DNA of 33,775 nucleotides, taken from contig JACRAS010000031.1 of NCBI GenBank assembly GCA_016234705.1, positions 1 through 33,775 of the forward strand, written 5' to 3'. The notes below the pieces were generated by a model. The model saw nothing but the letters and a program-made list of their open reading frames with translations, did not search any database and was not told where the DNA came from. Source of the DNA: Betaproteobacteria bacterium. GTDB taxonomy: Bacteria > Pseudomonadota > Gammaproteobacteria > Burkholderiales > SG8-39. This document shows positions 1 to 8,067 of this stretch, piece by piece. The translations under genes and the position numbers were made by a program. Each line of letters starts with the position of its first letter. The stretch's first letter is position 1.

Positions 1-2
1 CA

Positions 3-22
3 CAGTAGTGTCCCAACGTTTT
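3..22 (+). repeat. Left terminal inverted repeat of the IS
   Basis: Twenty bases match the reverse complement of 1312-1331 without a mismatch; pairing breaks at the next inward base. The transposase stop codon begins at base 23, directly inside this repeat. Confidence 0.93.
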
Positions 23-1192
23 TCAGAGGAGAACGCCCTGGATCGGCGATATTGGTGGCTCTGAATTAGTCGAAGGGTTTGGAAGCAATTGATTTATGGG
101 TGTTGTTTCGAACATGGTCAGACTCAGGATCTGTAGGATTTCGTAGAGGCTATGCGACAGTTTGAGCCGTTTCTTCACGATAGCGATCAGCACGTAGGTG
201 CAGACCGCGATCCAGATTTGCGTCTTCACGGCGTTCTCGCTGGTGCCCAGAAACGCCTTGATGCGCAGGTGCTGCTTGATCCACTTGAAGAACAGTTCGA
301 CCTGCCAGCGCTGCCGGTACAACTGAGCGACCAAGTCGGGCGTCAATGCAAAGTTGTTGGTCAAGAAGGTGACGCGTTTGCCGGAGTCCTCGTCCCGCAC
401 CACGATCCTGCGCAAGGTGGTCGGATAGTCCTTGCTCGAATAGAACACCGTGAGCACACCGGCCTGGTCGCACAGGACATTGGTGTTGATGCGATCGACC
501 GGGTGCGAGTAGCGCCGCTTGAACTTGGTATTGCTCTTTGCGCGGGTGACAAAGAAAGCCTGCGCTTGATGAATGGCGAACAATCGGCCGAAGTCCAGAT
601 ACCCGCGATCGAGCAAGTAATACGCGCCCGGCTCGATGATCAGGTCGTCCAGAATGTTGATCTCGTGGGTCTTGCCATCGGAGATGTGGATGAAGCTTGG
701 AATCGCACCGTGCAAGTCCAGCAAGGTATGCAGCTTGATGGCAGCCTTGGCCGAGCGGAACGGCGCCCATGGGTAGACCGACAGGCACAGGTCGATGGTG
801 GTCGCGTCGAAGGCATAGACGGTTGCGTCCAGGTCCACCGCCAACGGCTCGTCGGCGTACAACGGCCGAGCAATGCCAATCAGGTGTTGCGCGAAGTCGG
901 CGTACATCTGCCAGGGCCGCACCGCGTTCGCGTTGGACAGCGTGTTGCGCGAAATCGTCTTGCAGCGAAAGCCCATGTGGTACAGCCGAGCCGATTGCGC
1001 CCGCAAGTTGACTTCGATGTCCCGCAACGATTCGCGTGCAGTCAGCTGCGCAAAGGCCATCGCAAAGAATTGGTCCAGGCACGAGAACTCCTGCACTTTG
1101 TGATCGCCGCGATGCGCTGCCACGCAGCGTCGAAATGTGGAAAGCGGCAAATGAGCCATGACCTGCGCAAACACGAGCATGCCTTGATGCAT
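23..1192 (-). CDS. IS4-family transposase, DUF4372 N-terminus
   Basis: This DDE transposase of 389 residues catalyses cut-and-paste movement of the surrounding IS. The N-terminal ~70 residues match the DUF4372 pattern seen in one IS4 branch (FSCLDQFFAMAFAQL). The catalytic acidic residues are visible: D in FDATTIDL (about residue 128), D in YLLDRGYLD (about 195), and E within the IS4 YREK signature YRQRWQVELFFKWIK (about 293-307), whose spacing Y-2-R-3-E-6-K is exact. The frame is open from start to stop and both IS ends are intact, so the element may still be active. The specific IS name is not recognised. Confidence 0.95.
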   Translation of the reverse strand: MHQGMLVFAQVMAHLPLSTFRRCVAAHRGDHKVQEFSCLDQFFAMAFAQLTARESLRDIEVNLRAQSARLYHMGFRCKTISRNTLSNANAVRPWQMYADFAQHLIGIARPLYADEPLAVDLDATVYAFDATTIDLCLSVYPWAPFRSAKAAIKLHTLLDLHGAIPSFIHISDGKTHEINILDDLIIEPGAYYLLDRGYLDFGRLFAIHQAQAFFVTRAKSNTKFKRRYSHPVDRINTNVLCDQAGVLTVFYSSKDYPTTLRRIVVRDEDSGKRVTFLTNNFALTPDLVAQLYRQRWQVELFFKWIKQHLRIKAFLGTSENAVKTQIWIAVCTYVLIAIVKKRLKLSHSLYEILQILSLTMFETTPINQLLPNPSTNSEPPISPIQGVLL

Positions 1193-1311
1193 GGGAGCCT
1201 TCGGCGGATGTCCGCAAAAGGCTCAAATTCTGCGCCTCGACGTTCAAATCGAGACCAGACAAAATTACCCGTTTCCGCATTTCAATCATTAACCTACAAC
1301 CGTCTCCCGTG

Positions 1312-1331
1312 AAAACGTTGGGACACTACTG
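1312..1331 (-). repeat. Right terminal inverted repeat of the IS
   Basis: Perfect partner of 3-22. It lies upstream of the transposase gene, so the transposase promoter should sit between here and 1192. Confidence 0.93.
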
Positions 1332-1345
1332 AAGCGAAATCAGGA

Positions 1346-2101
1346 TTAAGCCTTCTTGAGCGTGCGCGCGACGTAGCCGCGGATAAAAGCGAGCGTCGCC
1401 GGCGCGGTCCAGATCTCGGTGACCGCCTTGTCGGTGGCCGCGCCGTTGCGCGCCAGCCGCTCGGCGGCGATTTCGCGAATTTGTTTCTTGGTCTGCGCAA
1501 AGGCCAGCGGCGACAACAAGGCAAGCTCCTGCGCCACCGCAATCGCATCCTCGAGCAGCGCATCCGGCTCCACGACCTCGTCGATCCAGCCGCGATCCAA
1601 TGCGGCGTCGCTGGCATAGGTCGCCGCCCCGAGCGTGAACTCGCTCAAATATCGCGGCGGCACCGCGAAGCGCACGATCTCGAAGGCGAGCGGCGGGAAC
1701 GGCACGCCGACCTGCAATTCGGTGACTCCGATGCGGCCGACGTCGCGCGCCATGATGCGCCGGTCGGCGCAACAGGCCAGCACCGCGCCGCCGGCAATGG
1801 CGTGACCGTTGACCGCTGCCACCACCGGCTTGGGATGGAAAAACACCGCGTCATAAAGCTTGTGCAAAGCCGGCAAGAATTGGCGGATGTAGTCGGCGCC
1901 GCCTTCGCTCAGCCGAATGAGATTAACCCCAGCGGAAAACATCTTGCCCTGCCCGGTGATCACCACGGCCTTGGCATCGGACGTCCGCAGCTCCTTGAAG
2001 CGCGCGGCGATGGCCTCGCAGAACTCGATATCGAGCGCATTGGCCTTGCCATAGGTCAGCGTCATCACGGCGATCCCGTCATGGCTCTTGATCTCGATCA
2101 T
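1346..2101 (-). CDS. Enoyl-CoA hydratase/isomerase (crotonase) family
   Basis: This crotonase-fold protein of 251 residues acts on acyl-CoA thioesters. The oxyanion-hole segments FSAGVNL and AIAGGAVLA are present. The Glu corresponding to rat hydratase Glu144 is replaced (GGAVLA instead of GGCELA), while the Glu144 partner, Glu164, is kept in TELQVGVPFP. That single-Glu pattern suits delta3-delta2-enoyl-CoA isomerases better than classical hydratases, so isomerase activity is the better guess. I chose the ATG at 2101 over the GTG at 2110 because GAGG lies 8 bases before the ATG but abuts the GTG. The gene is followed 14 bp later by the IS, which may have cut it off from a former downstream neighbour. 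Confidence 0.88.
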   Translation of the reverse strand: MIEIKSHDGIAVMTLTYGKANALDIEFCEAIAARFKELRTSDAKAVVITGQGKMFSAGVNLIRLSEGGADYIRQFLPALHKLYDAVFFHPKPVVAAVNGHAIAGGAVLACCADRRIMARDVGRIGVTELQVGVPFPPLAFEIVRFAVPPRYLSEFTLGAATYASDAALDRGWIDEVVEPDALLEDAIAVAQELALLSPLAFAQTKKQIREIAAERLARNGAATDKAVTEIWTAPATLAFIRGYVARTLKKA

Positions 2102-2713
2102 GGGCCCCACCTCTACAAGTCTATTGCGAACGAAACGTCATGCGGTGCGACAGCCGCTGCGAGCTGATATCTGTAATCCGTGATTTAACCCCGACCGAAC
2201 ATGCTGCGGTGCAGTGTAATCGAAGTGAAGAGTATAGCGACACGCGGGATGCCCAAGGTCTCAGTTCGACCCAAAGCGAAAATAAGCCGCTTTCGAAAAC
2301 GGACATTATCCTGTCCATTGCCATTTCCATAGCTCTTACCCTTGTAGCACCTCAAGCGCAACGATCGAACAGAGAACGTACTAGCGATCAGTGTCTACCG
2401 CAGACGCCACCAATCGACGTCGTTCAATTAGATAGAGTCCAGCCCTTTGTTCTCGTTCAATCCACCGCTTGAGTTTGACATATATCAACAAATGTCGAGA
2501 AAGACGCGGGTCTGGCGCCCTCGCGTCATTGACCTGCAATACCCGGACGCGCATCCTCATTTGCACAAAAGCATAGCGAACTAGTCTTTTGGGGCGGCGT
2601 CCCTTCCATTTTTCTTCTGGTTGTGAATTTATGGAACCGAAGGGTACGACCCGCAATGGAAGATGCACACATCAGTAGCGTGGAATAGCTTTTCCTAATT
2701 GAAGGAGGCTTAC
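2102..2713. other. Long non-coding stretch, no convincing gene
   Basis: Open frames here (for example 2140-2472 plus strand, 2381-2668 minus strand) show no recognisable domain, lack a good ribosome site and overlap each other. The stretch is visibly less GC-rich than its surroundings. It should contain the promoter of the metallopeptidase gene. It holds an FNR-like palindrome at 2475-2488 and ends with a strong Shine-Dalgarno sequence (GAAGGAGG, 2701-2708). Confidence 0.6.
2475..2488. promoter_or_regulatory. FNR/ANR-like palindrome
   Basis: TTGACATATATCAA is a 5-4-5 palindrome differing from the FNR consensus (TTGAT-N4-ATCAA) at one base. It stands about 226 bp before the metallopeptidase start with no obvious -10 element at the expected distance, so its role is uncertain. 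Confidence 0.35.
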
Positions 2714-4730
2714 ATGACGAGCGGAAATCATTTGTCTGTGTTGCGAGTATTCAACGCCCGGACAATTTCAAAAAGAAGTCTCGTGATGAGTCTGCTCTTA
2801 CTACTGATATCGACAGCTCAGGTTGCCCAGGCAGGTGTTTCCATCGTCTTCGACTACTGCTTTTGACAGCAACGGCTTTTTCACGCCCGAGCGCCGCGCG
2901 ATTGCACAGGCGGCGGCGGACAGCTTGACATCTAGAATGTCGAGCACGAGTTGGGCGCGAGTTGACACATCTACGCTAGGCGGCAGTTACGAGCTTGCGA
3001 TAGTTGATCCAAGCACCATGAATGTCTCATGGGTGACTAACGTCGTCATACCGGCAAATCAAATCACCGTTCGCCTGGGCGCCATGGATTGGTCGACGGC
3101 ACCCGTATCCGCATTCAGAGATTCGAGCGGCGATAGCGTGACCCAGTTGGTATCCATCCGCAATGTCTCCGGAGGTGTCGCGGCGGTGCTCACGAGTTCT
3201 TCTAAATTCAGGCCCGTTGACGCATCGATCAGCTTCGATCTTCAGGGAATCAATGGCTTGAAACCCGGAATAACGCGTCAGTGGTATTTTGGTTCGGCAG
3301 CCAATCTGAATACGGATGATCGCAATCCGGCGCACCCCTACTACAACAATTACAGTGATTTCTACACGTCTATGATTCATGAACTCGGGCATATTTTGGG
3401 CATTTATGATCCGAGCGCCTTTGATTTCGTGCGCACGTCGGACCCGATTTTCTATGCTTCGATGGCATCCGACCCGAATTTCTGTCTGGCCTGGACGAGC
3501 CGCGTCCAATCGGATGGCAGCGGAGGCTATGTATTTACCGGACCGCGAGCGAGCCAGTTCTACTTCAACCATATTGGGCAACTGGTTCCCCTCCTTTCGA
3601 GCGGCCGCTCCCATTGGGGTAACGGAGTCCACTCTCAACCTGCGGGCGAATGGCCTTCAGTAACGCACGATAGTGTCACCGCTTTTCGATGGGGTTTTTC
3701 TGAGCTAGATTTCGCTGCCCTGGAAGATGTCGGATACACTATCAGCGCCAATGCTTCTCTCAGCGCGCCGTCGGCGGTTAGCGCTACTGCAGGGGACGCT
3801 CAAGCCACAGTTGCTTTTGCCGCATCTAGTAGCAACGGCGGCGGCATCGTTACCGGGTACACAGTGACTTCCAGTCCGTCCGGAATAACCGCAACTGGGA
3901 CATCCAGTCCGCTCCAAGTTAAAGGTCTGACCAACGGTATAGCTTACACATTCACCGTTACCGCGACGAGTTCTGCGTCTGCGGGAACAAGCGTGCCTTC
4001 GCCGGCATCCAATAGCGTTACGCCTACGGCACCTGCCCAGTCCTACACGGTGGACATCCGCGCCTACATACCGGAGGCACTTAGCAGCGCAGGCTACAGA
4101 GGGTTTTTGCGGGTCATCAACAGCAGCGGTACGGCGACCCCGGTTACGGTCGCACTGATAGATGGAGACACCGGAAGCGTAGGCACGGCGGGAACGTTGG
4201 CCGCATCGCTGGCGCCGGGGGCTGCGGTGACTTATTCCGCGATCGACATCGAGCAAGCGCTCGGCACGGCAATCGCCGCTAGCAGCCGACCCCGCATCCG
4301 GGTGGGGACTCAGCAGCCCATTGAAGTCCAGTCCTTCATGGCGAACCCCGGGGGAATCATGACCCAGATCTCCGGGGCGCAAAGTGGCACAACGATCGAT
4401 GTGCGATCTTATCTACCGAGTGCGCTGAGTGTCTCCGGATACACGAGCGCCGTGCGTGTGATCAATACCGGCAGCAGCACTACGGCGGTCCGGGTAGCGA
4501 TCATAGACGGCAATACGGGCGCAGTCGGAAATTCGGCTGTCCTCAACCCCGCGCTGCCACCTGGAGCAGCCATTACCTACTTCGCGCAGCAAATCGAAGA
4601 TGCGCTTGGCCTTGCCCTCGCTGCATCGGCCCGTCCCCGGCTCCGGGTAACCTCAACCACCGTCATCGAGGTGCAATCGTTCATGTCCAACCCCGGCGGA
4701 GCAGTAACGGAGTCGGATTCGGTTCAATAG
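2714..4730 (+). CDS. Secreted zinc metallopeptidase with FN3 domain, frameshifted
   Basis: Translation should begin at ATG 2714, 5 bases after GAAGGAGG. It yields a signal peptide ending in LLLLISTAQVAQAG and then VSIVFDYCF before a TGA at 2864-2866. The next frame continues at once with DSNGFFTPERR to 4730. One extra T in the run 2861-2864 explains the break; repaired, the protein has 671 residues. The zinc site is HELGHILG (bases 3378-3401), the metzincin/reprolysin-like pattern. After the catalytic part come a fibronectin-III-like domain (about 3760-4030) and two tandem ~110-residue domains (SYTVDIRAYIPEAL and TTIDVRSYLPSAL, each ending IEVQSFM.NPGG). No C-terminal anchor is seen. The gene may be a pseudogene, a sequencing error or a recoded gene. 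The domain reading is firm; the physiological substrate is unknown. Confidence 0.8.
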
Positions 4731-5013
4731 AATAATTGAGTGACCGTCGCCGGGTACGCTAGTTTGCCCAGGCGGGGCCCGTGACCGCAACCGCTGCCCA
4801 ACTGCCGCTCAGGCGCGAAAGACGGACAGCCTCGATTCAGCGGCGGCTTTTGAGTGCGCGGCCCGAACGAACGTCCGGCATGGAGGAGCGGTGGCTAGGT
4901 TCGCTCTTGGCCGAAACGCGCCGGACGCGCCTTCCCGATTGGGGCCCGATCCTGGAACCTGCGGATTATCAGTGCTGGAACAAAAATTGAGTCAGTATCA
5001 CTATATCTGAAGC
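4731..5013. other. Intergenic stretch between peptidase and higA
   Basis: About 280 bp without a credible gene. A 69-codon open frame at 4781-4990 has no recognisable features. Its right part contains the first copy of the 16-bp direct repeat described at 4962. Confidence 0.5.
4962..4977. repeat. 16-bp direct repeat, copy 1 (left of higBA)
   Basis: CGGATTATCAGTGCTG is identical to 5791-5806. Six bases further out both copies also share GAACCTG. The two copies bracket the higBA module, as expected for duplicated ends of an inserted segment. Confidence 0.6.
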
Positions 5014-5295
5014 TTACGCGGCCAGCCGTACTTCCACGCTTACACCTGCCTTTGCGCACAGTCCCACCATGTAGTCCAGTGACATCAGTTCGATTTTCCC
5101 GCGCATGATCTCGGAGACGCGCGGCTGCGTGATTCCAAGGCGCTTGGCCGCCTGGGTCTGCGTGATGCCTTCGCTCTCCATCCACTGACGCAGTGCCTCG
5201 GCTAACTCGGCCCGCAGCAGCAGCACTGCCGCTTCGTGGGGCGGGAATCCCAGGTCCAGGAAGATGTTGCCGCTCGATTCACTGATCTTTGCCAT
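5014..5295 (-). CDS. higA: HigA-type antitoxin, XRE helix-turn-helix
   Basis: A 93-residue protein with a helix-turn-helix around residues 32-75 (TQTQAAKRLGITQPRVSEIM). It pairs with the toxin encoded immediately upstream and should both neutralise it and repress the shared promoter. I chose ATG 5295, which overlaps the toxin's last 17 bases; the open frame continues upstream, but that part translates into Arg-rich shadow sequence of the toxin gene. Toxin-first order is characteristic of higBA rather than relBE. Family assignment is firm from sequence and neighbour; the gene symbol is by family only. Confidence 0.9.
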   Translation of the reverse strand: MAKISESSGNIFLDLGFPPHEAAVLLLRAELAEALRQWMESEGITQTQAAKRLGITQPRVSEIMRGKIELMSLDYMVGLCAKAGVSVEVRLAA

Positions 5296-5629
5296 GACTT
5301 GCTTCCTTCGCCAACGCCTGAGCCTCACGGTAACGCCGCTCGGCCAGATCGATATCCATCTGGGAGGTCTTCTGCACCTTCTTCTGGAACGCGTGCAGAA
5401 CGTAGATTGCATCGGCAAACTTCGCCACATAGATCACCCGGAAGGCGCCGGTCTCGTCGCGCACTCGAATCTCGCGCGCGCCTGCGCCAACCCCGGATAT
5501 CGGCTTCCAGTCCGATGGTTCACGTCCCGCCTGAAGCATGAATAGTTCATGCCCGGCCCGAAGTCTGGCGGACGCAGGGAACGCCGACATATCTTCCCTG
5601 GACGAGCCGACGAACCGGACGCGCTTCAT
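5279..5629 (-). CDS. higB: HigB/RelE-type toxin (phage Gp49-like)
   Basis: A 116-residue protein of the RelE/ParE fold, phage-Gp49-like branch: N-terminal VRFVGSSREDMSAFP, central REIRVRDETGAFRVIYVAKF, C-terminal HAFQKKVQKTSQMDIDLAERR, all typical of HigB toxins that act as ribosome-dependent mRNA interferases. It is first in a two-gene operon with higA. The start at 5629 lies only about 8 bases beyond the -10 box, with no Shine-Dalgarno sequence, so the toxin message may be leaderless or nearly so, which would hold toxin synthesis below that of the antitoxin. Confidence 0.9.
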   Translation of the reverse strand: MKRVRFVGSSREDMSAFPASARLRAGHELFMLQAGREPSDWKPISGVGAGAREIRVRDETGAFRVIYVAKFADAIYVLHAFQKKVQKTSQMDIDLAERRYREAQALAKEASHGKDQ

Positions 5630-5637
5630 CGGGCATT

Positions 5638-5665
5638 ATTATACGAATATACGTATACCTGTCAA
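5638..5665 (-). promoter_or_regulatory. higBA promoter (sigma-70)
   Basis: On the minus strand TTGACA (5660-5665), a 16-bp spacer and TATAAT (5638-5643) match both consensus hexamers perfectly. The toxin ATG follows 8 bases after the -10 box. Confidence 0.85.
5640..5657. promoter_or_regulatory. higBA operator palindrome
   Basis: TATACG-AATATA-CGTATA is an inverted repeat with 6-bp arms and a 6-bp spacer, lying between the -35 and -10 boxes and overlapping the latter. This is the place where HigA-type antitoxins repress their own operon. Confidence 0.7.
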
Positions 5666-5790
5666 GTGCTGAGGGGTCTAGGGTGCTGATGGTGAGAAGA
5701 AGCGCGGGTGGCCTCGGCGGGGGAGAGGCAGAGGCAAGCGAGGAGCGCGAGGATGGTTTGGCCCCCGACTAGGGCTTGAACCTGGAATTT

Positions 5791-5806
5791 CGGATTATCA
5801 GTGCTG
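5791..5806. repeat. 16-bp direct repeat, copy 2 (gltL 3' end)
   Basis: Identical to 4962-4977. This copy covers the last codons and the stop of gltL (complement reads Gln-His-stop followed by TAATCCG), so an insertion here would leave gltL intact, in the way many site-specific insertions recreate a gene's 3' end. Confidence 0.6.
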
Positions 5807-6526
5807 CAATATCTTCGACAGAAACTGCTGCGCCCGCTCCGAGCGCGGCTTGCCGAAGAAATCGTCCTTGGTGGCGTCTTCGACGATGGCGCCCTGGTCC
5901 ATGAAGATGACGCGGTGCGCCACCTTGCGCGCGAAACCCATCTCGTGGGTCACGCACATCATGGTCATGCCTTCCCGGGCCAGTTCGACCATGACGTCGA
6001 GCACCTCGTTGATCATCTCCGGGTCGAGCGCCGAGGTCGGCTCGTCGAACAGCATGGCGATAGGGTCCATCGAAAGCGCGCGCGCGATGGCGACGCGCTG
6101 CTGCTGGCCACCGGAGAGCTGGCCCGGAAATTTGTCCTTTTGGTCGATCAGACCCACGCGGTCGAGCATCTTGAGCCCCCGCTCCCTGGCCTCGTCCGGA
6201 CTGCGGCCGAGGACCTTGATCTGGCCGAGGGTCAGATTCTCGGTGATTTTCATGTGCGGGAACAGCTCGAAATTCTGGAACACCATGCCGATCCTGGCGC
6301 GCAACTTGGGCAGGTCGGTCCTGGTGTCGCCGACCGAGATGCCGTCGACGGTGATCTCGCCCTTCTGAAACGGCTCCAGCGCGTTGACGGTCTTGATCAG
6401 GGTCGATTTGCCCGATCCCGACGGGCCGCACACCACCACCACTTCGCCTTTCCGCACGTGGGTGGAGCAGTGGCTGAGCACCTGGAAGCTGCCGTACCAC
6501 TTGCTCACGTCTTTGATCTCGATCAT
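5798..6526 (-). CDS. gltL: Glutamate/aspartate ABC transporter ATPase
   Basis: A 242-residue ABC ATPase of the polar-amino-acid uptake family. Walker A is GPSGSGKST (residues 34-42), the signature is LSGGQQQR, Walker B is [11 protein letters not shown] and the H-loop is VTHEMGFA. It energises uptake of acidic amino acids together with the two permeases upstream. The start at 6526 has GAGGAAA before it and lies 33 bp after gltK. The last codons and the stop coincide with one copy of the 16-bp direct repeat. The substrate is inferred from the binding protein at the head of the cluster. Confidence 0.94.
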   Translation of the reverse strand: MIEIKDVSKWYGSFQVLSHCSTHVRKGEVVVVCGPSGSGKSTLIKTVNALEPFQKGEITVDGISVGDTRTDLPKLRARIGMVFQNFELFPHMKITENLTLGQIKVLGRSPDEARERGLKMLDRVGLIDQKDKFPGQLSGGQQQRVAIARALSMDPIAMLFDEPTSALDPEMINEVLDVMVELAREGMTMMCVTHEMGFARKVAHRVIFMDQGAIVEDATKDDFFGKPRSERAQQFLSKILQH

Positions 6527-6559
6527 GTTCGGATTTCCTCGGTTTGGCAGGGTGAGCGG

Positions 6560-7246
6560 TTAGTGCACGTTGGAGATTCTGTGCTGCAGGCGCTTCACCA
6601 TCAATGAAAGCGTGTAGCACAGAACGAAATAGACGACGGCCACGAACAGGTACATTTCGACGATGCGGCTGTCGCGCTGGGCAATCTTGACCGCCGCGCC
6701 GACAAAATCGGTCACGTTCAGCAGCGACACCAGCGACACGTCCTGGAACAGGATGATGGACTGGGTCAGCAGCACCGGCAGCATGTTGCGGAAAGCCTGG
6801 GGCAGGATGATCAGCCACATCGCCTGCCAGTAGGTGAGGCCCACGGCGTAGGCCGCGCCGACCTGGCCGCGCGAAATGCTCTGGATGCCGGCGCGCATGA
6901 TTTCGCAGAAATACGCCGCCTCGAACATGATGAAGGTGATGTAGGCCGAGCGTTGGGCGCCGATCTGCGGCGGCCGCTCCCATCCCATGACCGTTTGCGC
7001 CAGCACCGGCACCAGGAAATAGAACCAGAAGATTACCAGCAGCAGCGGCAGAGAGCGCATCAGGTTGACGTAGCCCGCCGCAACCAGCGCCACCGGCTTG
7101 AACGACGATAGGCGCGCCATCGCCAGCAGCGTGCCGAAGACCGTGCCCCCGAGCGCCGCGACCAGCGTCAGTTGCACCGTGTACTGCAGCCCCTTCGCCA
7201 GATAAGGCAGGGAGCGGCCGATGACGTCGAAGTCGAGTTCGCCCAT
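6560..7246 (-). CDS. gltK: Glutamate/aspartate ABC transporter permease
   Basis: A 228-residue inner-membrane permease of the HisM/GltK family with several hydrophobic segments and the cytoplasmic EAA loop (RAGIQSISRGQVGAAYAVGL). The longer open frame running to 7921 is not used. The start is ATG 7246, whose A is also the last A of gltJ's TAA stop (TAATG), so the two permeases are probably translationally coupled and form the heterodimeric channel. Confidence 0.93.
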   Translation of the reverse strand: MGELDFDVIGRSLPYLAKGLQYTVQLTLVAALGGTVFGTLLAMARLSSFKPVALVAAGYVNLMRSLPLLLVIFWFYFLVPVLAQTVMGWERPPQIGAQRSAYITFIMFEAAYFCEIMRAGIQSISRGQVGAAYAVGLTYWQAMWLIILPQAFRNMLPVLLTQSIILFQDVSLVSLLNVTDFVGAAVKIAQRDSRIVEMYLFVAVVYFVLCYTLSLMVKRLQHRISNVH

Positions 7247-7971
7247 TACTTGCCGCCTGCGATGTAGCCCGGGACAGCCACGCGCCGCTCGATCAGGGCC
7301 ATCGCGCGGTTGGCGCTCATCGCGATCACCATGTAGATCAGCGTCGCCGCCGCGAACGCCTCGAAATAGCGGAACGTCATCTCGGCCATTTCCCTGGTGC
7401 GGAAGAACAGTTCGACCAGGCCGATGGAATAGGCCACCGCCGTGTTCTTGATCAGGTTCATCACCTCGGAGGTGAGCGGGGGGATGATGATGCGGTAAGC
7501 CATCGGCAACAGCACGTAGCGGTAGGTCTGCGGCTGGGTCAGGCCGATGGCATAGCCGGCGTTGCGCTGGCCGTGCGACAGCGACTGGATGCCCGAGCGC
7601 ACTTGCTCCGCAATGCGCGCCGAGGTGAACAATCCGAGACAAACGATGGAGGTCACGAACTGATGCTCGGTCGGGTCGAGCGACACGACCCACATTTTCA
7701 CCGCCGGAATCAGGCCGGGCACGACGAAATACCAGACGAAGAACTGCACGATCAGCGGAATATTGCGGAACAACTCGACATAAGCGTTGCCGGCGCGCAC
7801 CAGCCAGGGCTTGTCGGTGGTGCGCGCCACGCCCACTATCGATCCTAGGGCGAATGCCATGATCCAGGCGAAAAACGCGGTTCCCAGCGTCCAACCCAAA
7901 CCAGATGCCAACATCTCCCACCAGGCGCCGTCTCCGTCTGGCACCTGTTCAATAAAGATTCCTAGGTTCAC
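7246..7971 (-). CDS. gltJ: Glutamate/aspartate ABC transporter permease
   Basis: A 241-residue permease, partner of gltK. It carries the N-terminal tryptophan-rich segment before the first membrane helix (GAWWEMLASGLGWTLG) and the EAA loop (RSGIQSLSHGQRNAGYAIGL). It is the second gene of the cluster, separated from gltI by about 96 bp that contain a terminator hairpin, so expression may be lower than that of the binding protein. Confidence 0.93.
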   Translation of the reverse strand: MNLGIFIEQVPDGDGAWWEMLASGLGWTLGTAFFAWIMAFALGSIVGVARTTDKPWLVRAGNAYVELFRNIPLIVQFFVWYFVVPGLIPAVKMWVVSLDPTEHQFVTSIVCLGLFTSARIAEQVRSGIQSLSHGQRNAGYAIGLTQPQTYRYVLLPMAYRIIIPPLTSEVMNLIKNTAVAYSIGLVELFFRTREMAEMTFRYFEAFAAATLIYMVIAMSANRAMALIERRVAVPGYIAGGK

Positions 7972-8014
7972 GCTTGGCCTCTCCGACGCGAAGGCCTATC
8001 TCGCCTGCACGGGC

Positions 8015-8049
8015 AAAAAAAAAAGCCGGATTCGCGCGCGCTCTCCGGC
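8015..8049 (-). terminator. Intrinsic terminator between gltI and gltJ
   Basis: Read on the minus strand, GCCGGA (8044-8049) pairs with TCCGGC (8025-8030) across a 13-base loop and is followed by ten T residues (8015-8024). It sits just after gltI and before gltJ, so it probably ends most gltI transcripts and lets a fraction run into the permease genes. A shorter T run follows on the other strand. Confidence 0.8.
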
Positions 8050-8067
8050 GTTTTTCTTTCGGGCAGC

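Larger units (their letters stand above)
3..1331 (-). mobile_element. Complete IS4-family insertion sequence
   Basis: The element is bounded by a perfect 20-bp inverted repeat (3-22 and 1312-1331, CAGTAGTGTCCCAACGTTTT and its complement) and contains a single intact transposase gene, giving 1329 bp, a normal size for the family. It ends 14 bp beyond the stop codon of the crotonase gene. Only two bases (CA) of left flank are present, so the target-site duplication cannot be read. The same CA at 1341-1342 would fit an 11-bp duplication, typical of IS4 elements, but two bases prove nothing. Confidence 0.93.

Noticed and set aside
2140..2472. 110-codon open frame in the gap before the metallopeptidase
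   Set aside because: No ribosome site, no recognisable motif and overlapping frames on the other strand of equal quality.
4941..5806. tRNA-like strings (CTGATAATC, GGTTCAAGCCC) around the direct repeats
   Set aside because: No full acceptor stem, D-arm or complete cloverleaf can be folded at either place; I keep only the direct repeat.
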